Origin: Muribaculaceae bacterium
Lineage (GTDB): Bacteria; Bacteroidota; Bacteroidia; Bacteroidales; Muribaculaceae
NCBI GenBank assembly: GCA_017557665.1
Contig: JAFYYI010000083.1
Span: 1-64,000, forward strand
DNA: 64,000 nucleotides
Direction of reading: 5' to 3'
Shown here in pieces: positions 45,206 through 55,143 of this stretch; position 1 is the stretch's first letter, and each line of letters starts with the position of its first letter. The notes below the pieces were generated by a model that saw only the letters and a program-made list of their open reading frames with translations, was not told the DNA's origin and did no database searches. A program made the position numbers and the translations under genes.

Positions 45206-45970
45206 TCAGTCCTTGAGGTTTTCCTTAGCTTGGTCAATCAGGGTCTCGGCATTGAGCCACTCTTCCATCATTTTCTCTCCCAGGGCCACTCTCTCAGGGT
45301 TGTCTTGTTTACTTGCCCGATGCTTGGTGAACTCACTCATGTCTTTCTCGCTCACGCCCATCATCGTCATGCACCTGTCTCGGCTATCCTTCATTTCTTG
45401 CAGGAAAGACCAATTCATGTAAGAATAAAAAGGCATGTCGACATCCAACAGCGACTTTAACGACGTCATTATTCCTTTCCCTTCGATATCTTCCCTGAAT
45501 TTGTCCATTACCTCCTCCTTGTATTTGTGACGAGTGATGAAGAACGATGACACTTCATTGACAAAATTAACATCGCCAATGGTATTGAAAGTCTCGATGC
45601 TGGTGGTGAAAATCTTCTCGACTGTCTCTGAATAATCATAACTCGCCACATGCACCACTGGAGCAATTTTACTGCTCAGGCTGTCGAAATACTCTGGATG
45701 GACCGCCAGTTCCTGTTCCAGCTTGCTGGCATCCCGCAAGATGGTATCGGACCTCTCAATCATCTCGATGGTCTCGTCAATGTCGCTGATGACCATCATC
45801 ACCATTTCCTTTTTGGCCACGTTTTTCTTATGATGGTCAACGATAGCCGCCGTTCCAAAGGTGAGCGCAATCGATACCGTGGTTGCGACGAGCGACAGGA
45901 AGAACTGCTTAATCGATGACATGCCGCTGCCTGCCTGTAAAGATTTGGGTGTATGTAGTTTTACGTTCAT
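45206..45970 (-). CDS. Uncharacterised membrane-anchored protein
   Basis: 254 residues from the ATG at 45970; the upstream in-frame start is a TTG inside the -7 box region (TACCTTTG, 46005-45998). A single transmembrane helix (about 18-40, FFLSLVATTVSIALTFGTAAIV) is followed by HHKKN and a long mostly helical domain rich in Glu, Asp, Met and Ser, with coiled-coil potential at about 45-80. No family is recognised; the layout resembles DUF6090-like small Bacteroidetes membrane proteins. Inner-membrane anchor with the bulk outside is the simplest reading. Confidence 0.65.
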   Translation of the reverse strand: MNVKLHTPKSLQAGSGMSSIKQFFLSLVATTVSIALTFGTAAIVDHHKKNVAKKEMVMMVISDIDETIEMIERSDTILRDASKLEQELAVHPEYFDSLSSKIAPVVHVASYDYSETVEKIFTTSIETFNTIGDVNFVNEVSSFFITRHKYKEEVMDKFREDIEGKGIMTSLKSLLDVDMPFYSYMNWSFLQEMKDSRDRCMTMMGVSEKDMSEFTKHRASKQDNPERVALGEKMMEEWLNAETLIDQAKENLKD

Positions 45971-46089
45971 ATTGTTGGAAAAATTAGTAAGACAGTGCAA
46001 AGGTAGTGTTTTTTTCTCAAAACCCTCATTCTCTTACAGATTAGTTCACGATACCCCCTTGTTATCGGACGGCGCTAATCTCACTAAAA

Positions 46090-46118
46090 ACCCTGCATCG
46101 CGATTGGCAATGCAGGGT
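46090..46118 (-). terminator. Terminator of the first ompH-like gene
   Basis: Minus strand: stem ACCCTGCAT / ATGCAGGGT with an irregular loop, followed by TTTTT. It lies 28 bases beyond the stop at 46146. Confidence 0.8.
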
Positions 46119-46145
46119 CATTCTTTCACACGATGATCGTGCTCA

Positions 46146-46652
46146 CTATATGCCGAGAATTGCCTTTACCATCGGCGTGATGTCCACGGTATTGGGACCA
46201 GTATAGGCCACTGGAGTGACGGCAGTGTCGAATACCACGTCAAATCCGCCCTGCTCGCCTACTGTGCGTATGGCTGCCTGGATGCGGTCGGTGATGGGCT
46301 TAGTGAGTTCGTAACGTTTTGTTTCCAGGTCACCGGCGGCGCGGCGCTGGAATTCACGTATCTTTTTGTCACTCTCCTGCAGTTCCTGCACACGGCGCTC
46401 CTTGATAGTCTCGGGCATCGCGGCATCGGCAGCGACCGTCTGGTAGTCGGCAAATTTCTTGTCAAACGCGGCTTGCATCTCTTCACATTCGTAATGATAC
46501 CTGTTGCTCATGGACTTGAGTTGGGCCTCGGCTGCGGCCTTCTCGGGCATGAGATCAAAAAGCTGTTGCGAATTGACAATGCCTATTTTGGCCTGGGCCA
46601 TAAGCATCAGCGGCAGGCACATCAACAAAATAAATACACTTGATTTCTTCAT
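46146..46652 (-). CDS. OmpH/Skp family periplasmic chaperone, paralogue 1
   Basis: 168 residues. Signal peptide about 1-20 (LPLMLMAQA), then KIGIVNSQQLFDLMPEKAAAEAQL, a coiled-coil tentacle (about 45-110) and a C-terminal strand (GFDVVFDTAVTPVAYTG). Skp proteins hold unfolded outer-membrane proteins in the periplasm for BamA. This copy lies 1.5 kb away from the two ompH genes next to bamA, separated by a WG-repeat gene, and has its own terminator. It is close in pattern to the copy at 48166 (MPEKA(A/T)AE, VAYTG/IIYTG), suggesting duplication. Confidence 0.88.
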   Translation of the reverse strand: MKKSSVFILLMCLPLMLMAQAKIGIVNSQQLFDLMPEKAAAEAQLKSMSNRYHYECEEMQAAFDKKFADYQTVAADAAMPETIKERRVQELQESDKKIREFQRRAAGDLETKRYELTKPITDRIQAAIRTVGEQGGFDVVFDTAVTPVAYTGPNTVDITPMVKAILGI

Positions 46653-46918
46653 ATCGTTTCTTATTTACGTGAGTTTGACGAAATACAACTGTCTGTAAAC
46701 TTGGTGTTTGGCGAAATACGCTGTACGCTTAAAGTGCTAAACCACAAAGGTTTACAGGCAATAATCGCTATGATTACCGAGGACAAAGTTACGGAATTAT
46801 TTTGTATTGCAGATGATTTCCGTCAGTTTTTGGCACCATGATGTCAAAATCTAGGCTAAAGGCCTCGGAAGCCCGATTATCACTTTAACTCGAGAGTAAG
46901 CACAAGCGATTTTAACCT

Positions 46919-47878
46919 TTAATTATCTTTCTCGTCGAGGCAGAAGGTAATGCGGCCTTTCTTGTCCATGAGGCCCCATACATGCTCGTATTTGCCTTTA
47001 CCGATGACGACTGCAAGACCATGCGAATATACTATCTCGTTGCCTGTGTAGACGATGTCACGATTCACCTGGAAAAGTCGTTTGCCTGTCTTGTCGATGA
47101 CAAAGCAGGAGTCGTACTTCAGTGTCTGTGCCACACCATCGTGGAACTTGCGGCCCCACCATCCTTCAGGCAATGTAATCGCCATCTCACCAGAATGGTC
47201 GATATAGCCACCTTGGTACTTTTCGCCAGTTAGCGTGACGACAGCCAGACCCTCGCTGAAATCGCCAGCATGACTGAAGACGCCAGGAAAGGCCAGTTTG
47301 CCAGTCTTGTCAATATAACTGAACCATTCGTGCTCACCATCCACTACCACGGCACAGAGACCTTCATGGAAATCATTACCGTTGCTCTCGGATGGGTGAT
47401 CGAACTGATAAGGTATGACCAGTTCACCCTTCGTGTTGATATAGCCAACCAAGCCGGGGTCGTTGATGACCAGGGCCATGCCATCGCTGAAATCGCAGGC
47501 GAAATCATACTGATAAGGAATGACAAGTTTATCATTGGCATCAACGAAACCATACGCACCATCCTTGTATCGCGCCTTCAAAGCATTTGGGTCCACTTCC
47601 TCCTCAGGCAGACTATCTAATATGTGTCCCTGCAGGTCGATATAAAACCGCTCGTCGCCTTTGTCCATAGAGATGACGCCATTATCTAACATATACAGAT
47701 AAGTGCTGCCCTCAATGGCCTTGGCAAGGGCTTCGAAATCGTAAGATTCTTTTTCTGTAACTGTGGATTCTGGAGCATCTACGACGGCAGTGCTTGCCTG
47801 TGTCTGGTTTTGTTTGCCGTTGCATGAGATTATCGTGACGGCACAACACAACAGCATTGTAAATACATTCTTCTTCAT
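46919..47878 (-). CDS. WG-repeat lipoprotein
   Basis: 319 residues from the ATG at 47878, chosen because the -7 box TACTTTTG (47906-47899) puts the transcription start at about 47892, beside the earlier ATG at 47893. Lipobox TIISC gives an acylated Cys near residue 17. The body has about five WG-type beta repeats (GFVDANDKLVIPYQYD, GYINTKGELVIPYQFD, SYIDKTGKLAFPG, GYIDHSGEMAI and GLMDKKGRITF). The role of such repeats is unknown; surface or periplasmic binding is assumed. It lies between paralogous ompH genes but its own promoter separates it from them. Confidence 0.82.
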   Translation of the reverse strand: MKKNVFTMLLCCAVTIISCNGKQNQTQASTAVVDAPESTVTEKESYDFEALAKAIEGSTYLYMLDNGVISMDKGDERFYIDLQGHILDSLPEEEVDPNALKARYKDGAYGFVDANDKLVIPYQYDFACDFSDGMALVINDPGLVGYINTKGELVIPYQFDHPSESNGNDFHEGLCAVVVDGEHEWFSYIDKTGKLAFPGVFSHAGDFSEGLAVVTLTGEKYQGGYIDHSGEMAITLPEGWWGRKFHDGVAQTLKYDSCFVIDKTGKRLFQVNRDIVYTGNEIVYSHGLAVVIGKGKYEHVWGLMDKKGRITFCLDEKDN

Positions 47879-47898
47879 AACATTATGTTTCATTTTTG

Positions 47899-47906
47899 CA
47901 AAAGTA
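47899..47906 (-). promoter_or_regulatory. -7 box of the WG-repeat gene
   Basis: TACTTTTG on the minus strand; it decides the start of the gene. No clear -33 box. Confidence 0.5.
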
Positions 47907-48090
47907 ATACAATTCCGTATCTCTAAATACTAATTTGCGCATTATTTTCATCAATTGATGAACAAGGCACCATCCATTCCTTAGGAAAGACAAGAAAGCG
48001 TTTCATTGTCCTGCCTGGTCGTGACACATTAAATAATGGGGCAAAGGTAGGGACTTTTTCCCATCCCACACAAGGAATACACTAAACGAA

Positions 48091-48123
48091 AGCCTCTCGC
48101 TGGCATCCCGCCAGCAAGAGGCT
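48091..48123 (-). terminator. Terminator of the bamA-ompH run
   Basis: Stem AGCCTCT-c-GCTGGC / GCCAGC-a-AGAGGCT with a 5-nt loop, 42 bases past the last ompH stop. Only a weak T-rich tail on the minus strand (TCGTTT). Confidence 0.7.
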
Positions 48124-48165
48124 CATCTTCTTAGCATTATCGTGTCGTGAATTGAGTGTATCTCC

Positions 48166-48678
48166 TTATTTGATACCTAACTTGGCCTTCACCTTGGCGC
48201 TCACGTCCTCGGCACCGGTGCCGGTGTAGATAATGGAACCAGCGGCCTGGTCAAAGATGAAGGTGTATCCGCCCTCGGCACCAACAGCCTGAATGGCATT
48301 CTGGAGCTTCTGAGTAATGGGGGCGAGCAAGGTTTCCTGCTGACGCTGCAAATCCTGGGCAGCGGTCTGCTGGAAGTTCTGGATCTTTACGTAGTCATCT
48401 TGCAGCTCCTGGTTGTGGCGGTCCTTGATGGCCTGGGGAGTAGTGGGGTCCTGGTCGGCAGCCTCATACTCGGTAATCTTCTTCTGGAACGCGTCCTGCA
48501 AGTTCTTGAACTCGGTCTCATACTTGTCGCTCACCTGCTTGAGGGTACTCTCGGCGGTAGCCTTCTCGGGCATCACGTTGAAAATCTCGCTGGTGTTAAC
48601 GTAACCGAATTTTTGAGCTTGTGCTGTAAGGCACATCATAGTAGCCGTGATGGCTAAGAGCATAAATCTTTTAAACAT
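48166..48678 (-). CDS. OmpH/Skp family periplasmic chaperone, paralogue 2
   Basis: 170 residues. Signal peptide about 1-21 (CLTAQAQ), then KFGYVNTSEIFNVMPEKATAESTL, coiled-coil arms (about 45-115, rich in Gln, Lys and Glu) and the C-terminal GYTFIFDQAAGSIIYTGTGAEDV. Last gene of the run uppS-bamA-ompH-ompH, with a terminator 42 bases beyond. It probably shields outer-membrane proteins on the way to BamA. The 120-base gap from the preceding ompH contains the dispersed CTAGT/CCTAAAGCC repeats. Confidence 0.92.
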   Translation of the reverse strand: MFKRFMLLAITATMMCLTAQAQKFGYVNTSEIFNVMPEKATAESTLKQVSDKYETEFKNLQDAFQKKITEYEAADQDPTTPQAIKDRHNQELQDDYVKIQNFQQTAAQDLQRQQETLLAPITQKLQNAIQAVGAEGGYTFIFDQAAGSIIYTGTGAEDVSAKVKAKLGIK

Positions 48679-48731
48679 GTCTAAAAAAATTTTGTTATTA
48701 TAATTGTTCTTTTTCTTAATAATCAGTTTTT

Positions 48732-48798
48732 AGTTTCTAGTCCCTAGTTTCTAGTCCCTAGTTGGCATCCGCCTTCCTAAAGCCTAAGACCTAAAGCC
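48732..48798. repeat. Dispersed CTAGTCCCTAG repeat plus CCTAAAGCC repeat
   Basis: Bases 48732-48775 contain TTTCTAGTCCCTAG twice and GTTGGCATCCGCCTT, also found at 61249-61291. Bases 48776-48798 equal 29854-29876. The repeats lie between two ompH genes of one transcription unit. Confidence 0.75.
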
Positions 48799-49311
48799 TT
48801 ACTTGTAACCCATCTTCTCGAGTACCTCGTTGCTGACATCGATGCGGGGTGATGCAAAAATGATGCTCTGGCTGCTGGCGCGGTCCATAATCATCTGGAA
48901 ACCACGTTCCTCACACACCTTCTTGCAGGCGTTGTACACGTCATCCTGAATGGGCTTAATGAGCGACTGGCGCTTCTTGAACAGTTCGCCCTGCGGGCCG
49001 AAATACTTGTACTGCAGCTGCTGGGCCTCTTTCTCCTTCTCGGTGATCTCGGCCTCTTTCTTCTTCTTCTGGTCATCGGTCAGGAAGACCATGTCGGCCT
49101 GGTAGTTCTTGTACATGGTGTCGGCCTCCTTCTTGAGCTCGTCCACCTCACGCTGCCAGCGTTGAGAAACCTGGTTCAGCTGCTCGTTAGCCATCTCATA
49201 GGCAGGGATATTCTTGAGGATATACTCCATATCCACGAGCGCAAACTTCTGCGCGTTGGCGGCCATGAAGCCGGCAACAAGCGCCACTGCGATTAAAGCG
49301 ATTCTCTTCAT
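48799..49311 (-). CDS. OmpH/Skp family periplasmic chaperone, paralogue 3
   Basis: 170 residues. Signal peptide about 1-20 (GFMAANAQ), KFALVDMEYILKNIPAYEMANEQL, then long charged coiled-coil arms (about 45-110, KKKEAEITEKEKEAQQLQ) and the C-terminal GFQMIMDRASSQSIIFASP. It directly follows bamA (80-base gap), the usual place of the primary skp/ompH gene. It differs from the two other copies in the NIPAYE signature. Confidence 0.94.
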   Translation of the reverse strand: MKRIALIAVALVAGFMAANAQKFALVDMEYILKNIPAYEMANEQLNQVSQRWQREVDELKKEADTMYKNYQADMVFLTDDQKKKKEAEITEKEKEAQQLQYKYFGPQGELFKKRQSLIKPIQDDVYNACKKVCEERGFQMIMDRASSQSIIFASPRIDVSNEVLEKMGYK

Positions 49312-49391
49312 AATATATTTATCTGTTTGGTTTAAATTCGACTTTTAGACTACCGTTCAGTCAAATCGTTTATTTGATTAACTTAACTTTG

Positions 49392-52076
49392 TTAAAATTC
49401 CTGGCCAAGAACGAAGTGGAAATTGCTGCCACCCTTCTCGCCAAAGACCTTGTCGAAGCCATAACCCCAGTCAATACCCATCATACCGATCATCGGCAGG
49501 AAGATGCGGGCACCGACACCGGCCGAGCGCTTGATGTCGAACGGGTTGAAGTCCTTGACACTGGTCCATGCGTTACCACCCTCGATGAACACGAGAGGAT
49601 AGATGGTAGCACTCTGCGACAACATCAAGGGGAAGTGCAACTCGATGACAAAGCGGTCATAGGCGTAACCCTCGCTTCCGTAGGGCGTGAACGCACCGTT
49701 CTCATAACCACGCAGGGCGATGGTCTCGGTGGCATAGGTGTAAGAACCCGACATACCGTCACCGCCGACATAGAAGGTCTCAAACGGCGACTTCAGCCAC
49801 TTGTTCCAACTGCCCAGCAGACCGATGTCGGCACGCGTCATCAGCACGAGCGTCCAGCGGCCGTAGGGATCGGTGAGCGGCGTGTAGGTGCGAGCCTGGA
49901 ACTTGAGTTTCCAGTATTCAATCCAGCGGTAAAGCTCCTTCTTGGACTGCTCGGTCTTGCTCTCGGTCAAGGCCTGCCAGTTCTTCTTGCCGAACAGGCT
50001 AGCAGGCGGCGTGGCATTGAATGACAGCGTGAACGAACTGCCTCGACGGGTGTAGAGCGGGTTGTCGATACTGTTGCGCGACAGGGTCAAGCCCAGCACA
50101 AACGAGTTGGAGACACCGTTCTTCATATAATAAAGGTACTCCCAGTTCTTGAGGCTGTACCACTGATAGCTCAGGCTAGCCATGAAGGTGAAGTAGTCGT
50201 CTGGCCACTTCAGGCGCTTACCGAAGCCCACGGTCACACCTGCCATCTGCAGGTACTTGTTGGGGTCGTAGGCGTTCTCATAGTAGTTGTAGCCGCCGTA
50301 ATTACCATAACCGTAGCCATAACCGCCATAGCCGTAGCCATAACCGTACATCGAGTTGGCATAGTTGTACATGGCGTTCTGGTACAGCTGGCTATAGTAG
50401 GACGAGTTGATACCCGTCTGACGGCTATAGAACGCCGATACCGACAGCGAGTTGGGGCGTTTGCCGCCGAACCACGGGTCGAGGAACGACACGCTGTAGG
50501 CCTGGTAGTACTTGGCGTTGGTCTGGGCACTGATAGTAAAGGTCTGGCCCTCGCCCTGCGGGATCAGTCCCTTGTAGGACGACGGATGCAGCAGGTTCTG
50601 AATCGAGAAGTTGGTGAACTTGAGCGATGCCTTGAGGATGACACCCGTCTGTCCCCAACCGGCGCTCAGCTCGACTTGGTCGTTAGCCTTGCTCTCGAGG
50701 TTCAGGATGATGTCCACGGTACCGTTATCGGCATTGGGTTCGGGGCGGATATCCATCTTCTCGGGGTCGAAATGTCCGGTCTGGGCAATCTCACGCGCCG
50801 AGCGCATGAGGTCCTCCTTGGAGAACAGGTCACCGGGGCGCACACGCAACTCGCGGCGCACCACCTTCTCATAGAGGCGGTCGTTACCGTTGATGACCAC
50901 CTTGTTGATGCGTGCCTGCTTACCCTCGTACATGCGCATCTCCAGGTCGATACTGTCGCCCTCAATCTTGCTCTCGATAGGGATGAGCTGATAGAAGAGG
51001 TAACCGTTGTTGAGGTAGAGGTTGGCCACGGCGTCATCATCCTCCTGGGTGCGCTTGGTCAACAGTTTCTGGTTATAGACGTCACCTTTCTTGATACCCA
51101 AGAGTTCATCGAGGCGCACCGACGGGTAAACCGTGTTACCCACCCAGGTGATGTCGGAGATATAGTAACGCTTGCCCTCGTTGACGGTGAGGTAAACGTC
51201 AACCGACTTCTCGTCATAGGGGACCACGCTGTCGCTCACGATGACGGCATCGCGGTAACCCTTCTCGTTATACTTGTCGATGATGAGCTGCTTATCGGCT
51301 TCATAATCGCTCTGGACGAACTTCTTCTGCGAGAAGATTTTCCAAATGTCCTTCTTCTCGTTGGTCTTCTTCATGGTGCGTTTGATCTTGCGGTCGCTCA
51401 GCACCTCATTACCGGCGATATAAATCTTGTGGACCTTGATTTTCTCGTGCTTGTCAACATTGATGTTGACGATGACCTCGTTCTGCTTGCTCAAGTCGGG
51501 GACCTGGACCACCTCACATGTGGCTTGACCGAAGCCCTTGCTGGCATAGTACTTCTCGACAATGATCTTGATGCGGTCGGCGATATTGGGGGTCATCTGG
51601 CTGCCAGGCTGGAAATTCAGGCGCTCGATGATGTCCTTCTTCTCACCGCTCTTCATGCCATTGTAGTTTACCTGGGAAACGCGAGGCTGCTGGCGCAGGT
51701 TAAACACCAGCCATGCCTGGTCCTGATAAATCTTCTCGACCTGAATCTGTACCTTGGAGAACAAGCCTTGTCTCCAGAATCGCTTTGCTGCAGCCTTGAT
51801 GTCATCGCCGGGGATATCGACGCGCTGCCCTACGGCCAGTCCCGAATAACCGATGATGATGTCCTGGTCATAATTATCAACACCCTCGACACGGATGCCC
51901 GCAATCTCATACTGCGACGGCGTCCCCGCGAAGACGACCTTGGGATTATAGATAGTATCGCCAACGGTATAGGTGCCCTGATTGCTCTGGGCAAGGGCGA
52001 CCACGGGTGAGAGCAGGGCCACCGCCAACACCGCCAGCAACTTGTGTTTGATATGCATTGATGATTTACGCTTCAT
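49392..52076 (-). CDS. bamA: Outer membrane protein assembly factor BamA
   Basis: 894 residues from the ATG at 52076, which overlaps the end of uppS by 11 bases; an ATG six codons later is also possible. Signal peptide ends near ALAQ. Five POTRA domains (about 40-455) include [44 protein letters not shown] and [23 protein letters not shown]. The C-terminal barrel (about 490-894) ends in [14 protein letters not shown] and FHFVLGQEF, with the terminal Phe expected of a Bam substrate. A Tyr/Gly-rich loop (about 600-625) in the barrel is an addition relative to E. coli. It inserts beta-barrel proteins into the outer membrane. Operon with uppS upstream and ompH downstream. Confidence 0.96.
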   Translation of the reverse strand: MKRKSSMHIKHKLLAVLAVALLSPVVALAQSNQGTYTVGDTIYNPKVVFAGTPSQYEIAGIRVEGVDNYDQDIIIGYSGLAVGQRVDIPGDDIKAAAKRFWRQGLFSKVQIQVEKIYQDQAWLVFNLRQQPRVSQVNYNGMKSGEKKDIIERLNFQPGSQMTPNIADRIKIIVEKYYASKGFGQATCEVVQVPDLSKQNEVIVNINVDKHEKIKVHKIYIAGNEVLSDRKIKRTMKKTNEKKDIWKIFSQKKFVQSDYEADKQLIIDKYNEKGYRDAVIVSDSVVPYDEKSVDVYLTVNEGKRYYISDITWVGNTVYPSVRLDELLGIKKGDVYNQKLLTKRTQEDDDAVANLYLNNGYLFYQLIPIESKIEGDSIDLEMRMYEGKQARINKVVINGNDRLYEKVVRRELRVRPGDLFSKEDLMRSAREIAQTGHFDPEKMDIRPEPNADNGTVDIILNLESKANDQVELSAGWGQTGVILKASLKFTNFSIQNLLHPSSYKGLIPQGEGQTFTISAQTNAKYYQAYSVSFLDPWFGGKRPNSLSVSAFYSRQTGINSSYYSQLYQNAMYNYANSMYGYGYGYGGYGYGYGNYGGYNYYENAYDPNKYLQMAGVTVGFGKRLKWPDDYFTFMASLSYQWYSLKNWEYLYYMKNGVSNSFVLGLTLSRNSIDNPLYTRRGSSFTLSFNATPPASLFGKKNWQALTESKTEQSKKELYRWIEYWKLKFQARTYTPLTDPYGRWTLVLMTRADIGLLGSWNKWLKSPFETFYVGGDGMSGSYTYATETIALRGYENGAFTPYGSEGYAYDRFVIELHFPLMLSQSATIYPLVFIEGGNAWTSVKDFNPFDIKRSAGVGARIFLPMIGMMGIDWGYGFDKVFGEKGGSNFHFVLGQEF

Positions 52077-52833
52077 TATCCTGATTAACCTGTTCGCTCG
52101 TTTTACCATAACGACGCTCACGTGCCTGGAAATCGGCTATCGCCTCCACAAAATCTTCCTTGGTAAAATCGGGCCAATATTTAGAAGTGAAGTAAAGTTC
52201 GCTATAAGCTATCTGCCATAACAGATAATTGCTCACGCGCAGGTCACCGCCGGTGCGTATGAGCAGGTCGGGATCGGGCATGTCACGAGTTGCCAGGTGA
52301 CATGACATCATCTCATCGTTGATGTCTTCGGGATTAAGCTTTCCCTCAGCGGCCTCACGCGACATCTGGCGGCAAGCCTCAACGATTTCCCAACGCGACG
52401 AGTAACTCAAGGCCAGGCACAACACCAGTCCAGTGCAATGTCCCGTGTCCTCCATACACTTGCGCAGACGGGTGGCGGCAAACTCAGGCATGCGATGCAT
52501 GTCACCGATGGTGGTCAGCCTCACGTTATTCTTGATGAGGTCGGGCGTCTGCTGCTCGATGCTCACCACAATGAGGTTCATGAGGGCATCCACCTCATCC
52601 TGGGGACGGTTCCAGTTCTCGGTAGAGAAGGTATAAAGCGTGAGATACTTCACGCCGACCTCACTGGCGATTTCGGTCACCTGACGCACTGTAGAGACAC
52701 CATTCTCATGACCGAAACTGCGCTCCTGTCCATGCTCTTTGGCCCAACGGCCATTGCCGTCCATGATGATGGCAACGTGGCGCGGGATTCGTGCCTGGTT
52801 TAACTGTTGTATTTTGTCGCTGAGTGATGACAT
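52066..52833 (-). CDS. uppS: Undecaprenyl diphosphate synthase
   Basis: 255 residues, full length for cis-prenyltransferases. It makes the C55 lipid carrier for peptidoglycan and O-antigen synthesis. The signature [17 protein letters not shown] (catalytic Asp about 26), [13 protein letters not shown] (about 75), and [21 protein letters not shown] (about 195) are intact. It overlaps bamA by 11 bases and follows the DUF6089 gene by 14 bases, so it is within one operon. Confidence 0.96.
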   Translation of the reverse strand: MSSLSDKIQQLNQARIPRHVAIIMDGNGRWAKEHGQERSFGHENGVSTVRQVTEIASEVGVKYLTLYTFSTENWNRPQDEVDALMNLIVVSIEQQTPDLIKNNVRLTTIGDMHRMPEFAATRLRKCMEDTGHCTGLVLCLALSYSSRWEIVEACRQMSREAAEGKLNPEDINDEMMSCHLATRDMPDPDLLIRTGGDLRVSNYLLWQIAYSELYFTSKYWPDFTKEDFVEAIADFQARERRYGKTSEQVNQDNEA

Positions 52834-52847
52834 GGAGTTAATCGTCG

Positions 52848-53516
52848 TTATTCAATATAATTACACTTGATGCAACGTTTGCCAAACTCATAGGTCATCG
52901 AGAACATGGCAAAGGAATACCAATCAGTATTCTTGGCAAACGAATGTTTGATGCCGAACAAGTCACTCTGACCGTCGATGCGGTCGCTGAATTCCTTGCG
53001 CATGGTAAACTCAAAGCCCAAGTTGATCCTTTCCTTGAGTTTGTATTTCACACCGATGCCGATGGGGATGGTGAAGGAGGCATGATTGCGGCCGTCGCAA
53101 ATGGCGAACACAAAGCCCACACCAGCCACCATATAGGGCGAAATGGGTTTATATTTCTTGTAGGCAGGGCCACGGCCGTAGTTCAGGAAATTGAACTCGG
53201 CAGTGAGTCCCAAGTCAATCAAACTGGAGGAGAACTTGTAGTTGGCGCCGTCGGGATACCACGACTCATCGTACATGCTGTCGCCACGGATGTTGGCATA
53301 GTTCAAGTTGGCCTTGAACGCCCAGCGGCTGTTGTGGGCATAGCGGAACAGACCACCAATGGTGAAACTGGGATGCTTGAACAGCATGCCATTATTGCCT
53401 TCACCCAAGTAGCCCGTCATTCCCAACGAGGGTCCAACTTCATACTTGTACTGCTGTGCCACACAAGGAAGCACGGCAATCAACAGCAACAATATGGACA
53501 ATGTTCTCTTTATCAT
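52848..53516 (-). CDS. DUF6089 family outer-membrane beta-barrel protein
   Basis: 222 residues from the ATG at 53516; the upstream TTG at 53528 would overlap the previous gene. Signal peptide about 1-20 (VLPCVAQ), then alternating strands typical of a small 8-strand barrel: [17 protein letters not shown] near the start and [17 protein letters not shown] near the end. The DUF6089 family sits next to uppS and bamA in many Bacteroidales, hinting at envelope biogenesis, but no function is established. It starts 4 bases after the DUF6242 stop. Confidence 0.85.
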   Translation of the reverse strand: MIKRTLSILLLLIAVLPCVAQQYKYEVGPSLGMTGYLGEGNNGMLFKHPSFTIGGLFRYAHNSRWAFKANLNYANIRGDSMYDESWYPDGANYKFSSSLIDLGLTAEFNFLNYGRGPAYKKYKPISPYMVAGVGFVFAICDGRNHASFTIPIGIGVKYKLKERINLGFEFTMRKEFSDRIDGQSDLFGIKHSFAKNTDWYSFAMFSMTYEFGKRCIKCNYIE

Positions 53517-53520
53517 ACTG

Positions 53521-55020
53521 TCATTCAACAGGATAGTTGGTCAAGCGATTATACACGCCGCGCCACATGTAGGGCAACAAGGCACCCTGGTCGTTGTAGC
53601 CGCCGAAGAGGTAAATGTAGGGACACTCCCACGTGATCACGGGCTGTGAAACGCGGCGAGGAGCGCCATTGGCACCGCTCGGGGTCAAGGTCTCTTCATA
53701 GACAAACGCTTGCGCCCCGTAGAACTTGGTCATGTAGGCGGGTTGCGAGATGGTCGAGTCGCCCACAGTCCAGGTAATGCCTTGGGTGGTCGACATGTAG
53801 ATCTTGTCATTCAGCGTTCCGTCGGCAAGGCGTCCGCCCATGAGGTACCATGTCGGCTGCTGAGTGAAGCGACGAACACCGCTTGTCGATTTGTAGGTGT
53901 AGTAGGTGAACAGTGTGGCGTCAGCCAACGCAGGCAACACCTTGGTGTGGATGTTGTTGATTTTGCCCCAGGTGTCGCCATCATAGCCCCACACTGTGTT
54001 CAACACCTTACCTGAACGGTCCACGCCACCCACAATCATAGCCTGCTGTGAAACGGACCAATCGTTAACGGTCTCTATCATGTCGGATGAATGCTCCACA
54101 GGGAAGCCGTCGGGCACGGCAGTAGACACGAAACCGTCGCCACGGGGGAACTCGTCATGATAATAACCGTCATCACCGGCTACAATGCCCAGCACGCGGT
54201 TTTCATAAGTGCCCAGGATGCTATGCCATGTCACGCCGCATCCGGTCCACGATATGCCGTCGGGCGAGGTGTAGAGCACGCCGTCATTGCCCAGGACATA
54301 GAGGGCGTTTTCGGTGGCGGTGAGCGACTGCACCTGCGGAATGAAAGGCAGGGAAATTGTCGCTTCCTCCCATACTGCCTGGTTGGGCGCTTCGGCCGCC
54401 AGCAGGTTGCATTCCACGCCGTTGTAAACCATGGCGTAATAGATATCACCCTTTTTCACCACCTTGTGACCGATAGCGTTGTAGCGATATCCCGGCAGGT
54501 CACGACGCCAAGAGCGGTCCCAAATGAGTGAATCAGGATTGTACTTGTGGACGAGGACCTTGATCTCATACTTCTTGACCTGAGATTTGTCGGCCGAAGT
54601 GACAGTGAATACCGTCTTTCCCGAGAAGTCAAGCTCCTTGGTCATCGAGCTGGTGTACTCGATCGTTGTGTCGGCCTGCTCCTTGGCACCGGTGATCGAG
54701 AAGATGGCCGACGAGACCGTGTTCAGGAATTTCACCGAGACCTTAAGACCCGTGATATCGGTTCCCACGGGCAATGAGTCGGCATTGTAAATCAAGCCGT
54801 TAGCGTAGTCAATCGTGAAATGTACCGAATCCAGATTAGCCAGCACGTCGGCATCGTTCTGCAGTGAGAAGGACTGAACAAGCGTCGTCTGGGTGCTGGT
54901 GCTGTAAGAGTAAACATCATCGTCATCGTCGTCCTTGCTCTTGCAAGACACAAACGAAGGCAATGACCACAGCAACACTGCTATCGCCAGCACAAAATAT
55001 AGCGGGTTTCGTCTTGTCAT
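53521..55020 (-). CDS. DUF6242 domain lipoprotein
   Basis: 499 residues from the ATG at 55020. Lipobox FVSC gives an acylated Cys near 26, followed by an acidic KSKDDDDDD spacer that fits surface lipoprotein export signals in Bacteroidetes. Residues about 40-160 form an Ig/cadherin-like region (FSITGAKEQADTTIEY, KTVFTVTSADKSQVKKYEIKV), and the rest is a Kelch-like propeller (VWEEATISLPFIPQVQSLTATE, WYLMGGRLADGTLNDKIYMS, PYIYLFGGYNDQG). First gene of the DUF6242-DUF6089-uppS-bamA-ompH run; -7 box TAATTTTG at 55064-55057. Confidence 0.8.
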   Translation of the reverse strand: MTRRNPLYFVLAIAVLLWSLPSFVSCKSKDDDDDDVYSYSTSTQTTLVQSFSLQNDADVLANLDSVHFTIDYANGLIYNADSLPVGTDITGLKVSVKFLNTVSSAIFSITGAKEQADTTIEYTSSMTKELDFSGKTVFTVTSADKSQVKKYEIKVLVHKYNPDSLIWDRSWRRDLPGYRYNAIGHKVVKKGDIYYAMVYNGVECNLLAAEAPNQAVWEEATISLPFIPQVQSLTATENALYVLGNDGVLYTSPDGISWTGCGVTWHSILGTYENRVLGIVAGDDGYYHDEFPRGDGFVSTAVPDGFPVEHSSDMIETVNDWSVSQQAMIVGGVDRSGKVLNTVWGYDGDTWGKINNIHTKVLPALADATLFTYYTYKSTSGVRRFTQQPTWYLMGGRLADGTLNDKIYMSTTQGITWTVGDSTISQPAYMTKFYGAQAFVYEETLTPSGANGAPRRVSQPVITWECPYIYLFGGYNDQGALLPYMWRGVYNRLTNYPVE

Positions 55021-55056
55021 TATATCTTTTTCGTTCTTTTCTTTTTTTACAAACGG

Positions 55057-55064
55057 CAAAATTA
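55057..55064 (-). promoter_or_regulatory. -7 box before the DUF6242-uppS-bamA run
   Basis: TAATTTTG on the minus strand; -33 TTG is 17 nt further, shorter than ideal. A weak hairpin AACGG/CCGTT at 55102-55118 may end ribD transcription just before. Confidence 0.5.
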
Positions 55065-55143
55065 CAAAAAATCGTACACACCAAACACTCCCGTTAAAGA
55101 TAATAAACGGTAAAAGGCCGTTTTTTACACCTTTTTAACGAGT

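Noticed and set aside
50586..52010. Plus-strand ORF of 474 codons opposite bamA
   Set aside because: Leu/Val/Asp-rich shadow translation without a signal or motif; the BamA frame has POTRA and barrel signatures throughout.
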